From positions 1,079,501 to 1,143,500 of the forward strand of contig HE613569.1 in NCBI GenBank assembly GCA_000283635.1: a stretch of DNA of 64,000 bases, in the 5' to 3' direction. The position numbers were made by a program, and so were the translations under genes. Each line of letters starts with the position of its first letter. The stretch's first letter is position 1. This document shows, piece by piece, positions 63,161 through 64,000 of this stretch. The stretch comes from Streptococcus macedonicus ACA-DC 198. GTDB lineage: Bacteria > Bacillota > Bacilli > Lactobacillales > Streptococcaceae. Under the pieces are notes generated by a model. It did no database searches and was not told the DNA's origin. It was given only the letters and a program-made list of their open reading frames with translations.

Positions 63161-63193
63161 CACTTTTTATAAAATATTTTATTTTGCCGCGTT

Positions 63194-63821
63194 GTAAAAT
63201 GAAGTGCAACAAAAAAGGCATGTTCGTCTGATATACTAGAATTCCCCAGCTCAGTATAGAAAGGCGATGAACATGTCCCAAACTCATTCTACCAAAAAGT
63301 CTCGTTATTCTCACTTATCGCGCTCTGAGCGAGGTGAAATTAGTGCCTATTTGAAGATGGGGAAAAAGCCTGCTGAGATTGCCCGTCTATTAGGGTGAAA
63401 TCGTTCGACAATTACCCGTGAGATTAAGCGTGGCACAGTAACACAAGTCCAAAATAAAAATGGAAAACAAATTTATTATCAAACCTATTTCGCTGACAGT
63501 GGTCAACGTATCTATGAAGAAAATCGGAAAAAGAGTACCTACCTGAAATTGGAGCAGTGCTCTCCGACTTTCTTTGAAAAACTAGATAAGGCTGTTAAAT
63601 CCAATGTTCGCCGACATAGTGTAGATACGTTTGTTCACGAATACAAAGAGGAACAGCCAACAGAAACCATTCCTTCAACGAAGACATTATATCGAAGCTA
63701 TCAACGAGAGACCTAGACGACTTCATCATTAAAAGACTGCAAAATTTCTGTTTGGGCTAGCCCAAACAACCTAACAATGGAATTCTAGCCTATTCAAGAA
63801 CTTGTTGCACTTGACTTGACA
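63194..63821 (+). mobile_element. IS30-family element, internally deleted
   Basis: About 628 bp with both ends: GTAAAATGAAGTGCAACAA at the left and TTGTTGCACTTGACTTGAC at the right, an imperfect inverted repeat. A normal IS30 is about 1.1 kb. Lies 34 bases upstream of the rplJ -35. Confidence 0.75.
63267..63716 (+). pseudogene. IS30 transposase remnant
   Basis: MSQTHSTKKSRYSHLSRSERGEISAYLKMGKKPAEIARLLG, then TGA where Arg is usual, NRSTITREIKRGTV, ending early at 63716. Helix-turn-helix present; DDE domain deleted. It could only move if a complete relative supplies transposase. Confidence 0.83.
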
Positions 63822-63960
63822 ATGTTCTTTTTTTCATTTCTTTTCATGTTTTTAAATATCCTTTAAAGATAGGAAAGTTCAAAAACAGATTATAGTATCG
63901 GTTTAGTTTTGTATAAAACGCTTTCTTTTTAAAAAAATCAGATTTTTTGCATATAAATAT

Positions 63961-63989
63961 TTGACTTTTGCTAAAAAATAGTATATTAT
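63961..63989 (+). promoter_or_regulatory. Rightward promoter at the window edge
   Basis: -35 TTGACT (63961-63966), 17-bp spacer, -10 TATTAT (63984-63989). The 13-mer ATTATAGTATCGG covering the -10 and start also occurs at 63889-63901. The gene served is outside the window. Confidence 0.6.
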
Positions 63990-64000
63990 AGTATCGGAGG

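Overview
The window reads as a low-GC Streptococcus chromosome, most likely from the S. bovis/S. equinus complex. The genus is supported by the folC-folE-folP-folB-folK cluster followed by murB and potABCD, hom-thrB, rplJ-rplL with an L10 leader, LicT-type RAT antiterminators, cre sites and AGGAGG ribosome binding sites. The species is a tentative inference. No rRNA, tRNA or CRISPR array was seen.

Layout. 0-19.5 kb is an accessory, strongly decaying stretch: the start of pcrA, a broken vitamin B6 locus (pdxT and pdxS nonsense mutated, pdxR opposite), a glycine riboswitch with its AlsT symporter, then a series of pseudogenes (TetR, two GH1 phospho-glycosidases, a Cof-type HAD phosphatase, AraC, an SDR), an intact UbiB-like kinase pair, an IS3 copy, and a beta-glucoside PTS whose antiterminator gene licT was cut by an ISL3 remnant. 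19.5-39.7 kb is conserved core: a CLC channel, potABCD, murB, the folate cluster, a polar amino acid ABC transporter, pabB (with a broken pabC domain), rarD, thrB, hom, a polysaccharide deacetylase and a small membrane protein. 39.7-42.4 kb holds a frameshifted TetR gene, an unidentified gene remnant and a broken IS256-type element.

42.5-62.0 kb is the most interesting part. The 15-bp sequence TTATTTAAGAGTAAC, which is the 3' end of rplL, occurs three times (42497, 56132, 62012). It delimits two tandem integrated islands, each with a DUF3173 protein and a tyrosine recombinase at its left end. Island B (about 13.6 kb) carries lacABCDFEG with lacX, an ROK glucokinase and LacR, so the tagatose-6-phosphate lactose pathway is island-borne. 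It also holds a broken HAD phosphatase and remnants of a RepA-type replication gene. Island A (about 5.9 kb) carries one large type IIG restriction-modification protein, an unknown 159-residue protein, DUF3173 and integrase in one apparent operon, preceded by a leader with a perfect 23-bp inverted repeat. Each island has its own pair of 9-bp repeats near both ends (TTGGCAGGA in B, TTGGTGGGG in A), which look like integrase arm sites. The island A integrase has Arg where the active-site His is expected.

62.0-64 kb is rplL, rplJ, their L10 leader and promoter, an internally deleted IS30 relative that keeps both ends, and a rightward promoter at the window edge.

How the genes work together: intact sections build folate, cell-wall precursor, threonine precursors and polyamine/amino acid uptake. 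The lac island imports lactose as lactose-6-phosphate and takes the galactose-6-phosphate half through tagatose; glucokinase phosphorylates the glucose. By contrast, pyridoxal phosphate synthesis, p-aminobenzoate lyase and several beta-glucoside genes are disrupted, pointing to adaptation to a nutrient-rich, probably lactose-containing habitat (inference).
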